From assembly GCF_000499845.2 (NCBI RefSeq), contig NC_023755.2:28528217-28592216 (forward strand): 64,000 bases of DNA, given 5' to 3'. The notes under the pieces were generated by a model. It was given only the letters and a program-made list of their open reading frames with translations, made no database searches and was not told the origin of the DNA. Position 1 is the stretch's first letter, and each line of letters opens with the position of its first letter. This DNA is from Phaseolus vulgaris. Taxonomy: Eukaryota; Streptophyta; Magnoliopsida; Fabales; Fabaceae. The position numbers and the translations under genes were made by a program. Below are positions 24,426-35,260 of this stretch, piece by piece.

Positions 24426-25888
24426 ACCATTGTAAGTAGTGATTAACTTGAACAGTTAAAACAGTTTTTCAAGGGGGCACTCTTTTTTCCCTAAGGAGGG
24501 TTTTTAACGAGGCCACCCAATAAAGAAGGCTTCGAAGTTTATCAAAGTTTCCAAGTTATTAAGTTTGCATGCCTATCGTTTTTAAGTTTTCGGAAAGAGA
24601 CTTTGTCGCCCTTATGTAATTTAAAGCAATGGTGAATTCAGATCGCATGCATTCAGTACAAAGTTTTAAGGCATAAAGTTTTAAACCTTCATCGCCACCT
24701 GGCGATCGGAGGTACAAGTTAAAGTTTTAAGGCCTCATCGCCACCTGGCGACCGGAGGCACGAGTATAAAGTTTTTTAAGTTTTCATCGCTACCCAGCGA
24801 GAAAAGATTAAAAAGTCCTCCTCGTCTCGGGCGAGTGTAGGCGAGAAGAGATTAAAAAGACCTCCTCGCCTTGAGCGAGTGCAGGCGAGAAAAGATTAAA
24901 AGGTCCTCCTCGCCCTGAGCGAGTACAGGCAAGAGCAGATTGCAAGACCTCTTTGTGTAAGCAAATTGAGGCTGGTTTGAAAGTCCTCAGTGCATCCAGG
25001 GGAGGAGGAGATGTAACCCCTGGGCAAGTTGAGGCATCAGGAAAAGCCCTTCTCACCCTCAAATGAGTTCAGGCAAGATAAAGCTGAAAAGTCAGGGGTG
25101 TTATTGATCTTAAGTATGGGAAAGGAAGGTTGATGGAAAATGTCTTTTCCCTTGAATGAAACATCAATATTGACCTAGTAAGACCAGTTAAAAAAGAAGT
25201 TAAAGGATGGCTGGGGAAGGTTCGCAGAGGACACCTCACCACCTAAATCATTGTTCTAAAACTCAGGGAGGTAGAGAAGGATCTGAAAGGCGGCTCTACC
25301 CCCAGATGAGGGAACAATGACTTAAGCTATCTCAGGTTAAAGACTCAAGGAAGGTAGAGGGAGATCCGGAAGGTAGCTCTCCTTCCAGTCGAGAAAAAAT
25401 GAAGTCGTGAGGTGGCCCCGCAGGGGACGTTTTCAGTTAAAAGGAAAATGGCGCCGCCGGAATCCTATGGCTTTGAGATTGAAATAGAAAGAAGGTTACA
25501 CGGCGAGAGCCAAATCAGCAAAGTTTTAGGCGATAACATAGAAACACACATGCCACTTGGCAGATCAGGCGAGCGAGATTCCAGATACTAAGATTGACCC
25601 ACGCCTACTGCCAGTAAGTAATTTCGTGTCAAATGTTATCGCTATAGACTAACAGTTTGTTTAAGTTAAGTTGATTTCCATAGAATTAAGTATCAGTTTG
25701 CGCTGTGTGCATGGGGTTGAGTAAAAACTAACCAGTTATATCAGGCGATCGCACAACAGATAAAGTTAGAAGCCACATATATACATGTATATCAAAACAG
25801 TTTGAACAGAATGAAAGTTATTACATATAAATCAAGGTTAAATACAAGAGTTTGAAGGTGGTAAATTTGAAGTGGCATATGGGAGCAG
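24426..25888 (+). other. 3' noncoding region of G between pol and the antisense ORF
   Basis: It aligns with 44376-46115 in E. It holds a GGGGGCACTC block, several CATCGCCACC-TGGCGA inverted words, a short minisatellite at 24797-24930 (three units of about 44 bp, CCTCCTCG then GCGAGTGTAGGCGAGAA) and a stretch near 25250-25420 with two partly repeated 'AGGTAGAG' segments. No sense-strand gene is apparent. Confidence 0.7.
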
Positions 25889-28350
25889 TTAAGTTGGAGG
25901 CATGATCTTGCCATCCATCACTTCGTTGTACACTGAGAACTCAGAGAGATCAAGATCGGGGAACTTGCAAGCAAACTGCTCCAAGGCAGCCCCAAAGCCT
26001 GAGGTAAGAACCTGGGCAACTTCAAGCTCAAGCTCGTCGATCTTTGTCTTGAACCCACTATTCTCTTCACGAACCTGGGCGGCCTCAAGTCCAAGCTCGA
26101 CGATCTTCTTCTTGAGCCCACTATTCTCCTCGCGCACTTGGGCAAGCTCTGCAGTAGCGTCGTTCAGCTCTTTGGACTTCTTGTCCCGATCCGCTTCGAC
26201 TTTCCCCATAAGGGTTTCCCTCTCGGTCGACCTCTTCTCCAGTTTGGCCACCTTGGCCTCGTCAGCTTTTCAGGCCTCCTCCAACTCTGCAATTCTCTCC
26301 CTCAAAGAAACGAGCTTGCCCTCTAACTCAACGGCGTCCTGAAGTTTGTTGTGCAGTTTCAGGCGCAGTTCAGCTTTGTCCTTGCGCAAACTTCGGAGTT
26401 CGTCGTTGAGAGCGTTTTCCACCCGCGAGAACTCTAGCCCTTGCATCATCATGTCACATTTGACTTTTTCAGCTTCGTCTCTCGTGGTGCTCGCCTCCTC
26501 CTGATGGATGCGGTTATCAACTTCGAACTTGCTCAAGGAGTCTTTCAGACCTTCACCGACGATTTGAGGAAGACTCTCGTCAACCATGGCATTTAGGCGC
26601 GCGGTGAAGGACTTCAAGGCTTCCTAAAGAGGAGCTGGAAGGGCTGGAGTTGGGGGAAGAGGTGAAGGTTGATTCTCACCACCACCCTCGCAAGGTTGGA
26701 TGGCGAGGGGAGCCTCGAGGCGTGGTGGTGAGGCAGGTAGTCCCGCGGCAGCTTGAGAAGAAGCTTGCGTATTTGCAAGCTGCTCAGGTTTAGCTTCAGC
26801 AGCTGAGGCATTTGAAGCAAGAACATCCCCAGCGGACTCGAATGGCGTGGAGGCGCTGGGGGGTTCTCGGCGTAGTCGGGGATGGTGCCTTCAGCTGCTG
26901 GTGGCACAGCTACAGCTCCCCTTTTCCTCTTGCAGACTAGCCCATCCTCGGTGCTTTCGTCTGCCTCTCCGTCCGACACCACCCTGGGGCCTTTCCTCTT
27001 AGCCCTTTTGGGTGGCAGTTTCTTTCGCTCAGGGGCAGGAAGAGCGGCGGCAGCAGATGGGCCAACCGGCGGAGATTTGCCTTGGGCGGCGGCGATTTCT
27101 GCAACGGAGTTGGGAATGGTTTGGGAGCCCGCCGCCAGATTGTGAAGTTTGGCTATGGAGCGCAGCTTAGCCATCTTTTCTTTCCCCAACATCATATTTG
27201 CACAAGAGAAGCCAACGATCACAAACCATTCCAATTCAAGTAGTTGATGATGCACAAGAAAATAAGCAGTGTGAGTCAATGCATGGACTAGCTAGTTAAG
27301 ACTATGCGCAAATCAGAACGACAACATCAATGTAAAAGACAGGGTGATGCGAATTCAAGGAAAGGGAACTCGGAGATGATGGAAACACAAACCTATCTGA
27401 ACGTCCAGTTGACCTTCGTGGAATTCATAGGCGATGATGGAGGAGGTGGCCAAAGTTACGTTGGAGGAGACAACTCCTTTCCAGAAGTTGCACAGGTCTT
27501 TGTCGAGCTCCCCCATCTTTTTTGGCCCTCTAGCCCTCCTGAAGCTAGACTTCTTCTTTCCCTTGTTCACTCAATACATGGGAAATCCGTCGAGGAGAGT
27601 GGGGTCTTGATCATTGCAGCAGACGCGCACGAACTTCCCTTTCCAGTCTTTGTAGGATTGCTGGAAGATGGAGAGGATGGACCTCCCAGCAACCCTGTTG
27701 AGGCTGACCCATAGACGATCGCCTGGATTCTTGGCCTCGAACAAATAGAGGAACACGTCCACCGAAGCTGGATGTCCCAAGTGCGCACAGATAATCTGGT
27801 ATGCCCTGACGAACGCCCAGCTGTTGGGATGAAGATGGGCGGGGGCTATGGCAAGCTCGGTCAAGAGCTCCCTCTCGAAACGAGTGAAGGGGAAGCGGAG
27901 CTTGACCTTCTTGAACATCGTGGCATAGATGAAGCAGAAGGGTTTGTCGTTGCTCCTCTGGTCGTCAGTGCAGATGGGTTCTCCAGGAGGACAGGGATGA
28001 ACAGACACCTTGTCATCATGTTCCTTGCTGAAAGAAAGGTGAGCTTGATCACCTTTCTTAAGGCGAAGGACGTCGACGTCGGTGTTGATAGAGGAGGTCT
28101 CACCCAGCAAGGCTGTAGTAGCCCATGGATACAACTTTTTGTAGTCAGGGAGGGGTCTCACAGCTGCACTGGTTTGAGGTGGGGTTGGTGGTTGGTTGGG
28201 CCGAGAAGACGCGGGTCTCACGGCCTGGCTTGAAGGGACACTAGGATCCCTTGGTGGATTGCGAGAAGAAGAAGGGTTGGCCCTACGTGTTTTCGCCAGA
28301 GGGTTTTGGGAAGATGGAGGAGGGTTTGGAGTGATTTTGGTGCGAGCCAT
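25889..28350 (-). pseudogene. Antisense ORF of element G: Transposase_28-like protein with coiled coil, probably spliced
   Basis: The start is taken at 28350 (MARTKITPN), matching E. Exon 1 has a Pro/Ser-rich N-terminus, then a block FPFTRFERELLTELAIAPAH and SVDVFLYLFE, which is typical of Pfam 'putative gypsy type transposon' proteins (Transposase_28); that assignment is from memory of the family. A TGA lies at 27571-27573 (Trp in relatives). I infer an intron at 27392-27198, since exon 2 resumes as MMLGKEKMAKL. Its acceptor reads AA where E has AG. Exon 2 has a basic KKLPPKRAKRK segment, a C6 tract that shifts the frame, and long coiled-coil heptads (AQVREENSGLKKK). TAG/TGA codons lie near 26624 and 26270. 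The role is unknown. Confidence 0.75.
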
Positions 28351-28920
28351 CAGAAGAGCTGCAAAGAAGATGAAAAGGGGAAGAGATGAGAGTTTATAAA
28401 CAGAACGACTCAACAGAAAAGAAGGAGACAAAAAGAACAAGGGGGGCTCGCGGAGAAAAGGCCAGAAAACCTAGACGCAGGAAAAAGTGAAGCGAAGAAC
28501 AAAACAACCCACAACGTATGCTCCAGACAGTTAATGGATGATGCAAACCGATTAAAATGCAGCAAATGTCAGTGGGAAGAGATGAACGGTTACCTTTTGA
28601 TGATCAGAAATGTGTTGAGTAAGATGATGATTGAGGGAGACGAAACGTTCGCTAGAGTATTTCGGGAGTTTGAAGTGAAGAAGAAGATAATGAAACAGTG
28701 AAGTGGCGAAGGTATTAAGAATTTCGAACATTGCAAGAAGCGCAAACAACAAGGAATAATAGTCGTTGATAAGTCCACATGTCGTTTGATCGGAGGGGTT
28801 GGTGAAATGTCAAATCAGTAAACAGTATGAGCGCCAACGCGCAAGGCCACGTAGGTAGCCGAAAATTTAACTCTTTAGTCTTTTCGCTGAACAAGCCACA
28901 GCTCAAGACTGGGGGGCTTG
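28351..28920 (+). other. Spacer and polypurine tract before the G 3' LTR
   Basis: This is upstream of the antisense ORF and ends with the plus-strand tract ACTGGGGGGCTTG at 28908-28920, immediately before the LTR TG. The same tract precedes the E and B 3' LTRs (49367-49378 and 61141-61153), so it is very probably the plus-strand primer. Any promoter for the antisense ORF would lie here or in the LTR; I see no clear TATA box on the minus strand. Confidence 0.75.
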
Positions 28921-30067
28921 TGTACCGATCAGGTCATCGGGTGTGACGACGTGTTTAGCAAGTAACTACGTGGGGCGTGCTCAGCAGGACACGTGGACAA
29001 GAGAAAGATGAATGGTTCAGGAGTGAGCATAGTCGCCATTTGTGGAAGCGGCGTTCTGCAGTGTACATAGTCGGTTGTCGCCAGGTTTTCATGTCATCAC
29101 CGTGTTAGATCATGGAAGATCAGGTGGTCTCACATCGCCACAAGAAGCACATCGTCGGGTTTCTCCAGTAAGCGTAGCTGAAGCTGTTGGAGGTCCAGGC
29201 GAGTAAGTTCAAGCGTGCAAGTTCAGTTAAGATGATTGTTACGTCAGCATCGGGCGTGAAGGTCGAGTGAGTTGGAGGAAACAACTTGCTCATCGACGAC
29301 GGGTTTCCCAGAGTGGACATTCGTCGATGGCGAGGTTTCCTCAGCTAGAACATGCATGGCGTGGCAATGAGGAGGGTGGCACTTGCGACGAGCGATATCA
29401 TAGAGACGGTGTACTTTGTTGCATCCGATACTCGCCTTGTCGGGTGGTGTTCCAGAGCGTGTTACGTGCTAGATTGCTCCTTGAATAGGAGGCTTGGCCA
29501 CGCGACTGGTTACTACATAGAAATGACGCTCAAGTTACCCCAACCCAGATGATGACACGTGTAGGGTTGGGTACTACCAGTTACCCCAACCCAGATGACG
29601 ACACGTGTAGGGTTGGATGCTACATAGAAATGGCGCTCAAGTTATCCTAGCTCAGATGATGACACGTGTAAGGCTGGGTACTACCTGTTACCCCAGCCCA
29701 GATGATGACACGTGCAGGGTTGGAGCGAGCCACGCATCCAAAGCGTAACTTCCTGGAGAGAGAGAAAACCTAGGTATAAAGGTAAACTTAACAGAATTTG
29801 CAGAGGTACGTTCATTACGGCTCATTGTTTTTGGGTTGAGTGCACTTTAGTACGGTTCTACAGAGCACAGTTTTCTCTCAGTTTTTGGGTGTTCTTGTTA
29901 CTGACTTGAGCGTCGGAGCGCCACCGACCGCAGAGGCGCCATCTTGTGTTTACAGGTTCTCAGAGAGACAATCTATGGTGTGGACTTCAAGGGCACACGG
30001 CGTCAAAGCTGGTGAGGAAAGATCATGACAAGGCATCGTTCCTGAGCTTAGTCAACCGGCAGGATCA
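28921..30067 (+). repeat. 3' LTR of element G
   Basis: It begins TGTACCGATCAGG and ends CCGGCAGGATCA (1147 bp). A TATAAAGG box is at 29775-29782, and the segment ACTTGAGCGTCGGAGCGCCAC is at about 29903, a block common to Tat LTRs. U3 holds four tandem G-box units (see separate entry). It is closely similar to the E LTR (49379-50528). The other LTR of G is not in the window, so no duplication can be tested. Confidence 0.9.
29536..29715 (+). promoter_or_regulatory. Tandem G-box units in the U3 of the G LTR
   Basis: Four repeats of about 46-62 bp each contain CCCAGATGAYGACACGTG (Y is C or T), with CACGTG at 29556, 29602, 29663 and 29709. In each, CCAACCC or CCAGCCC upstream and GGGTTGG or GGCTGGG downstream form a short inverted repeat around the G-box. 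They end about 60 bp upstream of the TATA box. CACGTG is the core bound by plant bHLH and bZIP factors, so this looks like an enhancer array. Confidence 0.75.
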
Positions 30068-30862
30068 CTTAGTTTATTTTCTTTTACCTCCGCATGGAAA
30101 GCTAAACCTTTTGGTTGATTCCTTTCTGATTCCCCATAGAGTTATGAGGTTTTGATCAATAAAAATTTTCATTTTTCAATTCTTTATAGCAGTTGTTTTT
30201 ATTGTCTAATCTCCTGGAAAACTAGTTTTTGTGAGAGGTTTACTTAAACGCATGATTGAGAGTCTTCCTTATCTTAAACTTTGGTTTCTTAGTTAGTTCG
30301 TATTATTCTAATTAATTTCTTGGACACATGATTCAAGTGAGAGGAGATAAGCATTCCCACGGAGTATATGCATGGAACAAAGTGGGTACTAATTAAAGCG
30401 GTAGACGCATGTCTTACTAGTGAGCTTTAGTTGAATTAAGTTTGGCGCATGTTCAATCTGGTTTAGCTCTGCTGAGGATTGAGAAAGGAATAATCTTTAG
30501 AGAACCTATGAGGAATTCATTGGTGGTAGAACTTGGGAGTCAATTTGCATTCTTTACTGATTTAAATCATCATTTATATTTTCCTGCTTAACGATCACAA
30601 CCCCTTTTTACTTGCTAATTTTCATTGTTTGCAAATAGGTTTTGAATTTTATTCACTGAAATCACTATTGGATTCATTGGGAAACGACTTGGGCTCATTG
30701 GACCACTTTTATACTATCGTCTCTCTAGCATTAGGCAAATCTACGCTAGAATCATCTTAATTTGAGAGCAAAGCGACAAATATCACATACTTAATAAAAG
30801 GCTCTTGAGTGGATTGCACAAGGGGACTAGACGTAACCCTTGCTAAAGGATGAACCACTATA
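30068..30862. other. Unassigned AT-rich sequence between G and C
   Basis: I see no ORF with recognisable content. The text near 30680-30780 (GGGAAACGACTTGGG, then TATACTATCGTC and GCATTAGGC) has the feel of an Athila-type gypsy LTR end, but no TG...CA pair or primer site could be placed. It could be an older element remnant or host intergenic DNA. The last 70 bases before the C LTR are its flank. Confidence 0.4.
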
Positions 30863-31940
30863 TGTTGGAATTAATGGCTTAAACAGGAGGGGTTGAATTG
30901 GTTATCAAATGATTTTTGCAAAGATTGAACAAGATAATCAAACAATAAAAAGAAAGATATCAAAGAAGATAATCAAACAATGTAAAGAAAATGTTTGCAG
31001 AATTTCAATCTATTGAAACTTTGTTTTAACCGGTTGTTTATGGCAGCAGCAAAAGCCTAATTAAAACAAACAGTTTATAAGGAGTGAGAGAGAGATTACT
31101 CAGCTAATTTATACTGGTTCACTCAATCTTGAGCTACATCCAGTTCCCATAATAACCACTGGATTCCACTAGTAACCTATCCCAAATTACAATTCACACA
31201 ACCACAAACAGGTGATCTTGATACCACAAGAACCACTCACCCTTTTTGCTATACACACCCTTTGTCAGAACACCCTCTGACTTTACAGGATTTCCACACA
31301 CTTTACAAGTTTATAAAAGAACAAATACAAGAATCATGAAAGGAACAGATTGTACCTGAGTTTATAGGAATCACAAAGCTCCTATGATCACACCTTCAAC
31401 TAGTGCACAACTATTTAGCAATCTTGCAAACCTTTGAAAAACTATTCTCAAAATCAATCTTAATATCATTGAATTTGATATCTAAATTTTGTATTTTGTT
31501 TCAAAAGAAAATCTGTACTTATAGCTCTCAAAACTAGCCGTTTTAGGCAGCAATTATGAGCCAAAACAGTTTTGATTCACTTGCAAAACATATTAGCAAG
31601 TTTTCAAAAAGCTGTTATGAAATACGACAATCAACAGGTTGAAAAGTTGTTTTAACCGGTTCAATTGGTTAGCCAGTTATTTAACCAAGTCTAAAACAGT
31701 TTTAAAACCTTCAAACAAGCTAAGTGACAAACAACCGATTATTTCGTGGTTTCAACCGGTTGTTTTCTCTTTGCTTAGAAAAACACTTTTCTCTTTTAAA
31801 ATAGATTGAGAAAGCTTGTGCAAGGGACTAGGAATGATCTTTACAAGAATTCTAAACAACCTAGACTAAGCTCAAACCAAAAGCACCACAACTTCAACCT
31901 TCATTATATATTTGAAACATTAAAGCTCTCGTGTTCTACA
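30863..31940 (-). repeat. 3' LTR of element C
   Basis: Plus-strand ends are TGTTGGAATTAATGG and GTGTTCTACA, 1078 bp. It contains the CACTCAATCTTGAGCTACATCC block and paired AACCGGTTGTTT-type motifs (31733-31766). On the minus strand it directly follows a polypurine tract, AAATAGGGGGAGAT (31941-31954). The same LTR type, split by B, lies at 51484-52335 plus 62319-62539. Confidence 0.9.
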
Positions 31941-31958
31941 ATCTCCCCCTATTTGATG
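31941..31958 (-). other. Polypurine tract of element C, with a second copy at 32278
   Basis: On the minus strand AAATAGGGGGAGAT abuts the LTR TG. A near-identical tract, AAATAGGGGGAGA, lies about 340 bp upstream in the element (32278-32292). D has the same pair at 36221 and 36482, so the duplication is a feature of the family and not of one copy. Confidence 0.75.
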
Positions 31959-32347
31959 GAGACAAATCATTGGGATGCTTTTCAGAATGTTCTTGTTTAG
32001 AATCTTGTATAACCTGCATTCATAAGCAAACATAGACATACAGGATAATCTATTCCAGTTAATCAGGCACCACAAACCAAATTCCACTAGGTAATTTCCA
32101 AATAAGAACATCAACCAAATCAATGTGAGAAACCAGTCAAACATACAAAGGTGCAGCACAGATAAACAATTGGTTATTTTGTAGGAATAACTGGTTGAAA
32201 TTTTGTATCAGAGTTTCAATTTAAACCAAAAACCATAAATAAGTGCAGATATTAGAACATTACATATCCCAAACACTTCTCCCCCTATTTGTCTTCACAA
32301 ATAGACAAAAAGAAGGATAAAAAACCTACATAGATTTATGATAAAGC

Positions 32348-35257
32348 TTATAAACCAAGTATTTCCAATTCATTTCTTAAAGAATAAAACCTATCTTTGG
32401 ATAAGGGTTTTGTGAAAATTTCTGCAAGTTGGCTTTCTGTAGCAACAAACTGAATCTCACAATCTCCATTGCTGACATGGTCACGAATGAAGTGATGTCT
32501 AATCTCAATATCCTTGGTTCTGGAGTGTTGAACCTGAATTTTTTGGATATTTATTGCACTTGTTTTGTCACACAATAAAAGAACCTTGATTATCTTCAAT
32601 CCAAAGTCTTCAAGTTGTTTCTTGATCCATAAGAGTTGTGCACAGCAGCTCCCTGTAGCTATATATTCAGCTTCAACTGTTGATAATGCTACACACGCTT
32701 GCTTTTTGTTGTGCCATGATATAAGGCTTGATCCAAGTAGATGTCATGTCCCACTTGTGCTCTTCCTATCCAATTTACATCCTGCAAAATTAGAGTCAGA
32801 GTATCCTACTAAATGAATAGGAGAGTGTGAAAGATACCATAAACCCACTGTTGTTGTTCCTTTAAGATACTTTAGGATCCTTTTGGCAGCTTTAAGATGA
32901 CATTCCTTAAGACTGGATTGGAATCTTGCACAAAGGCAAACAACAAACATAATATCAGGTCTACTTGTAGTAAGATATAGTAAGGAACCTATCAACCCCC
33001 TGTATTTAGTCTGGTCAACTGTTGTTCCAGCTTCATCAACACTTAAGTAACAATTTGTAGACATAGGTGTTGTTGTAGCTTTACAGCTCTCCATCTCAAA
33101 CTTTTTGAGTATGTCATTGCAATACTTGGATTGACACAAAAAGATGCCTTCTTTGGATTGCTTGATTTGCAACCCAAGAAAGAAAGAGAGCTCCCCATCA
33201 TTGACATCTCAAATTCTCCCTGCATAGCTTTTACAAAATCTTCACACAATTTTTCATTAGAAGATCCAAAGATAATGTCATCTACATATATTTGGACTAA
33301 GATTACAACAGAATCAGATTTTTTAATGAAAAGGGTTTTATCAATCTTCCCTCTTTTATATTGATGAGATAGAGGAAAACAACTTAACCTTTCATACCAT
33401 TGCCTTGGTGCTTGCTTAAGACCATACAAGGCATTCTTCAATTTGTGTACATGATTAGGATATTGGTGATCTTCAAATCTAGGTGGTTATGATACAAAGA
33501 TCTCTTCATTCACAATTCCATTTAGGAAAGCGCTCTTCACGTCCATCTGATAAAACTTGAATCCATTCATGCATGCAAAGGCTAATAAAATTCTTACAGC
33601 TTCTAACCTTGTTATTGGTGTGAAGGTCTCATCATAGTCAATCTGTTCTTCTTGGTTGTATAGCAACAAGCCTTGCCTTGTTTCTTGTGATGACACCTGA
33701 ATCATCTGACTTGTTCCTGAAAACTCATTTTGTTCTTATGACATTCATTTGAGTTGTTTTAGGAACTAGGAATCACACATCATTCCTCACAAACTAGTTG
33801 AGCTTCTCATGCATAGCTGTTGTCCGGTGCCCATCCTTAAGTGTATCATTGATTGTCTTTGGTTCAATATTAGAGACAAATGTTGTATGATTTCAGAAGT
33901 TTTCCACACTCCTTCTAGTAGACACACCCTTGTTGATCTTCCCAATGATGTTGTCAACAGAGAGATCTCTAGGGATCCTCCACTCTTTTGGAAGATCACA
34001 CTGCTGCAGATTTTCATTCGGTTGTTTCGCAGAATCAACCGGTTGAATTTCTATACTGTTTTCCAGATTCTTTAGGACGATATTCTGCTCATCTTCTTCT
34101 GTACTAATCTTTGCTAAATCTTGCTCAAATTTGTTAGTTTCATAAAAAACAACATGCATAGATTCTTCAACAATCATAAGCTTCTTATTGTAAACCCTAT
34201 ATGCATGGCTAGATAGGGAGTATCCAAGAAAAATACCTTTGTCAGCTTTAGCATCAAACTTACCCAGATTTTATTTCCCATTGTTTAGGATGTAGCATTT
34301 GCATCGAAAGACCTTTAGGTGGCCTATGTGAGGCTTCCTTCCATTTAGAAGCTCATATGGGGTCTTCTTCAAGATTGTCCTGATAAGCACACGATTCATC
34401 ACATAACATGTTGTACTTACCGCATCAACCCAAAAGCACTTAGGCAGGGATGATTCATTCAGAATTGTCCTTGCTAGCTATTCCAGTAATCTAATCTTTC
34501 TCTCCCCCACTCCATTTTGTTGAGGTGTTTTTGGTGCAGGGAAGTTGTGGAAGATGCCTAGCTTGTTGCAAAAGTTGCTGAATTTCTCATTCTAAAATTC
34601 TCCACCATGGTCACTTCTAATTGCCCCAATGTTGTTGCAACAGGTTTTTGCAACCTTTTTGCTAACTTTTTGAATTCAGGATAGGCCTCCTTCTTTGAGT
34701 GTAGGAATATGGTCCATGTAAACCTGGAACAATAATCTACAACCATAAAAGCATACAAATTTTCTCCAAGGCTCGTAGTTCTAGAAGGACCAAAAAGATC
34801 CATGTGTAACAGCTCAAGAGGTTTTGAAGAGGAAACAAAGTTTTTCAGTTTAAAAGATTTTATTATTTGTTTCCCTTTTTGGCAAGCCTCACACACATGT
34901 TCCTTCTTAAACCTGAATTTCGATAAGCCAATTACAAGTTCATTTGAAATTAGTTTATTTAAATTGTGCATATGTATGTGTGCAATTCTTCTATTCCAAA
35001 GCCATGATTCCTCATGTTTTGTTATAAGACAACCAATATCAAGCAAATAGACATTGTTTGATCTCTTACCAACAAGTAGAACTTCCTTTGAGTTAGGTAG
35101 TCCAATTTCACATGTGTTAGTTCTGAATGTGACTTGGTAGTCTCTGTCACAGAATTGGCTAATGTTGAGCAGGTTGTGTTTGCGTCCTTCTACATAGAGC
35201 ACATCATGGATTAGAAAGTTTTTTTCATTGCCTATGGTACCTTTACATAGAGCACAT
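32348..35257 (-). pseudogene. pol: pol of element C (integrase, RT, RNase H), broken
   Basis: The minus strand begins in the GAG-pre-integrase region (FLIHDVLYVEGRKHNLL). The integrase finger follows (RRIAHIHMHNLNK, CEACQKGK), then the core (LLHMDLFGPSRT). Near 34620 the frame shifts, so the second catalytic Asp segment is scrambled. RT resumes in pieces: ACMNGFKFYQMDVKSAFLNG, a TGA-type break at 33487, then YGLKQAPRQWYERL and QIYVDDIIFGSS, which keeps its catalytic Asp pair. RNase H includes GYSDSNFAGCKLDRKS and CDKTSAIN and ends FTKPLSKDRFYSLRNELEILGL, stop 32348-32350. There are several frameshifts; it is not functional. Confidence 0.88.
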
Positions 35258-35260
35258 CTT

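Larger units (their letters stand above)
7878..30067 (+). mobile_element. Element G: Tat-lineage Ty3/gypsy element, multiply interrupted
   Basis: The plus-strand pieces are 7878-10246, 20890-22222, 23600-28920 and a 3' LTR at 28921-30067. Joined end to end they follow the same gag-PR-RT-RH-aRH-IN order as E and A. The interruptions are F (10247-20889) and a B-family solo LTR (22223-23599). The 5' LTR and N-terminal gag are not in the window and presumably lie left of the copia LTR and A. E (41067-50528) is its closest relative here. Confidence 0.9.
30863..35260 (-). mobile_element. Element C: SIRE-like Ty1/copia element, 5'-truncated
   Basis: The minus-strand order is truncated GAG-pre-integrase, integrase, RT, RNase H, PPT, 3' LTR (31940-30863). 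Its 5' end (gag, protease, 5' LTR) is lost at the junction with D at about 35260. The SIRE/Maximus-type call rests on close similarity to D, whose gag finger and protease are of that type. No envelope-like ORF is present: pol ends about 400 bp from the LTR. Confidence 0.85.

Noticed and set aside
25889..28350. Host gene captured by element G
   Set aside because: The same antisense gene occurs at the homologous place in E and, shorter, in B, so it belongs to the element lineage.
31941..32347. Envelope-like ORF expected in SIRE elements
   Set aside because: Only about 400 bp lie between the pol end and LTR in C (about 310 bp in D), with no ORF of suitable length.
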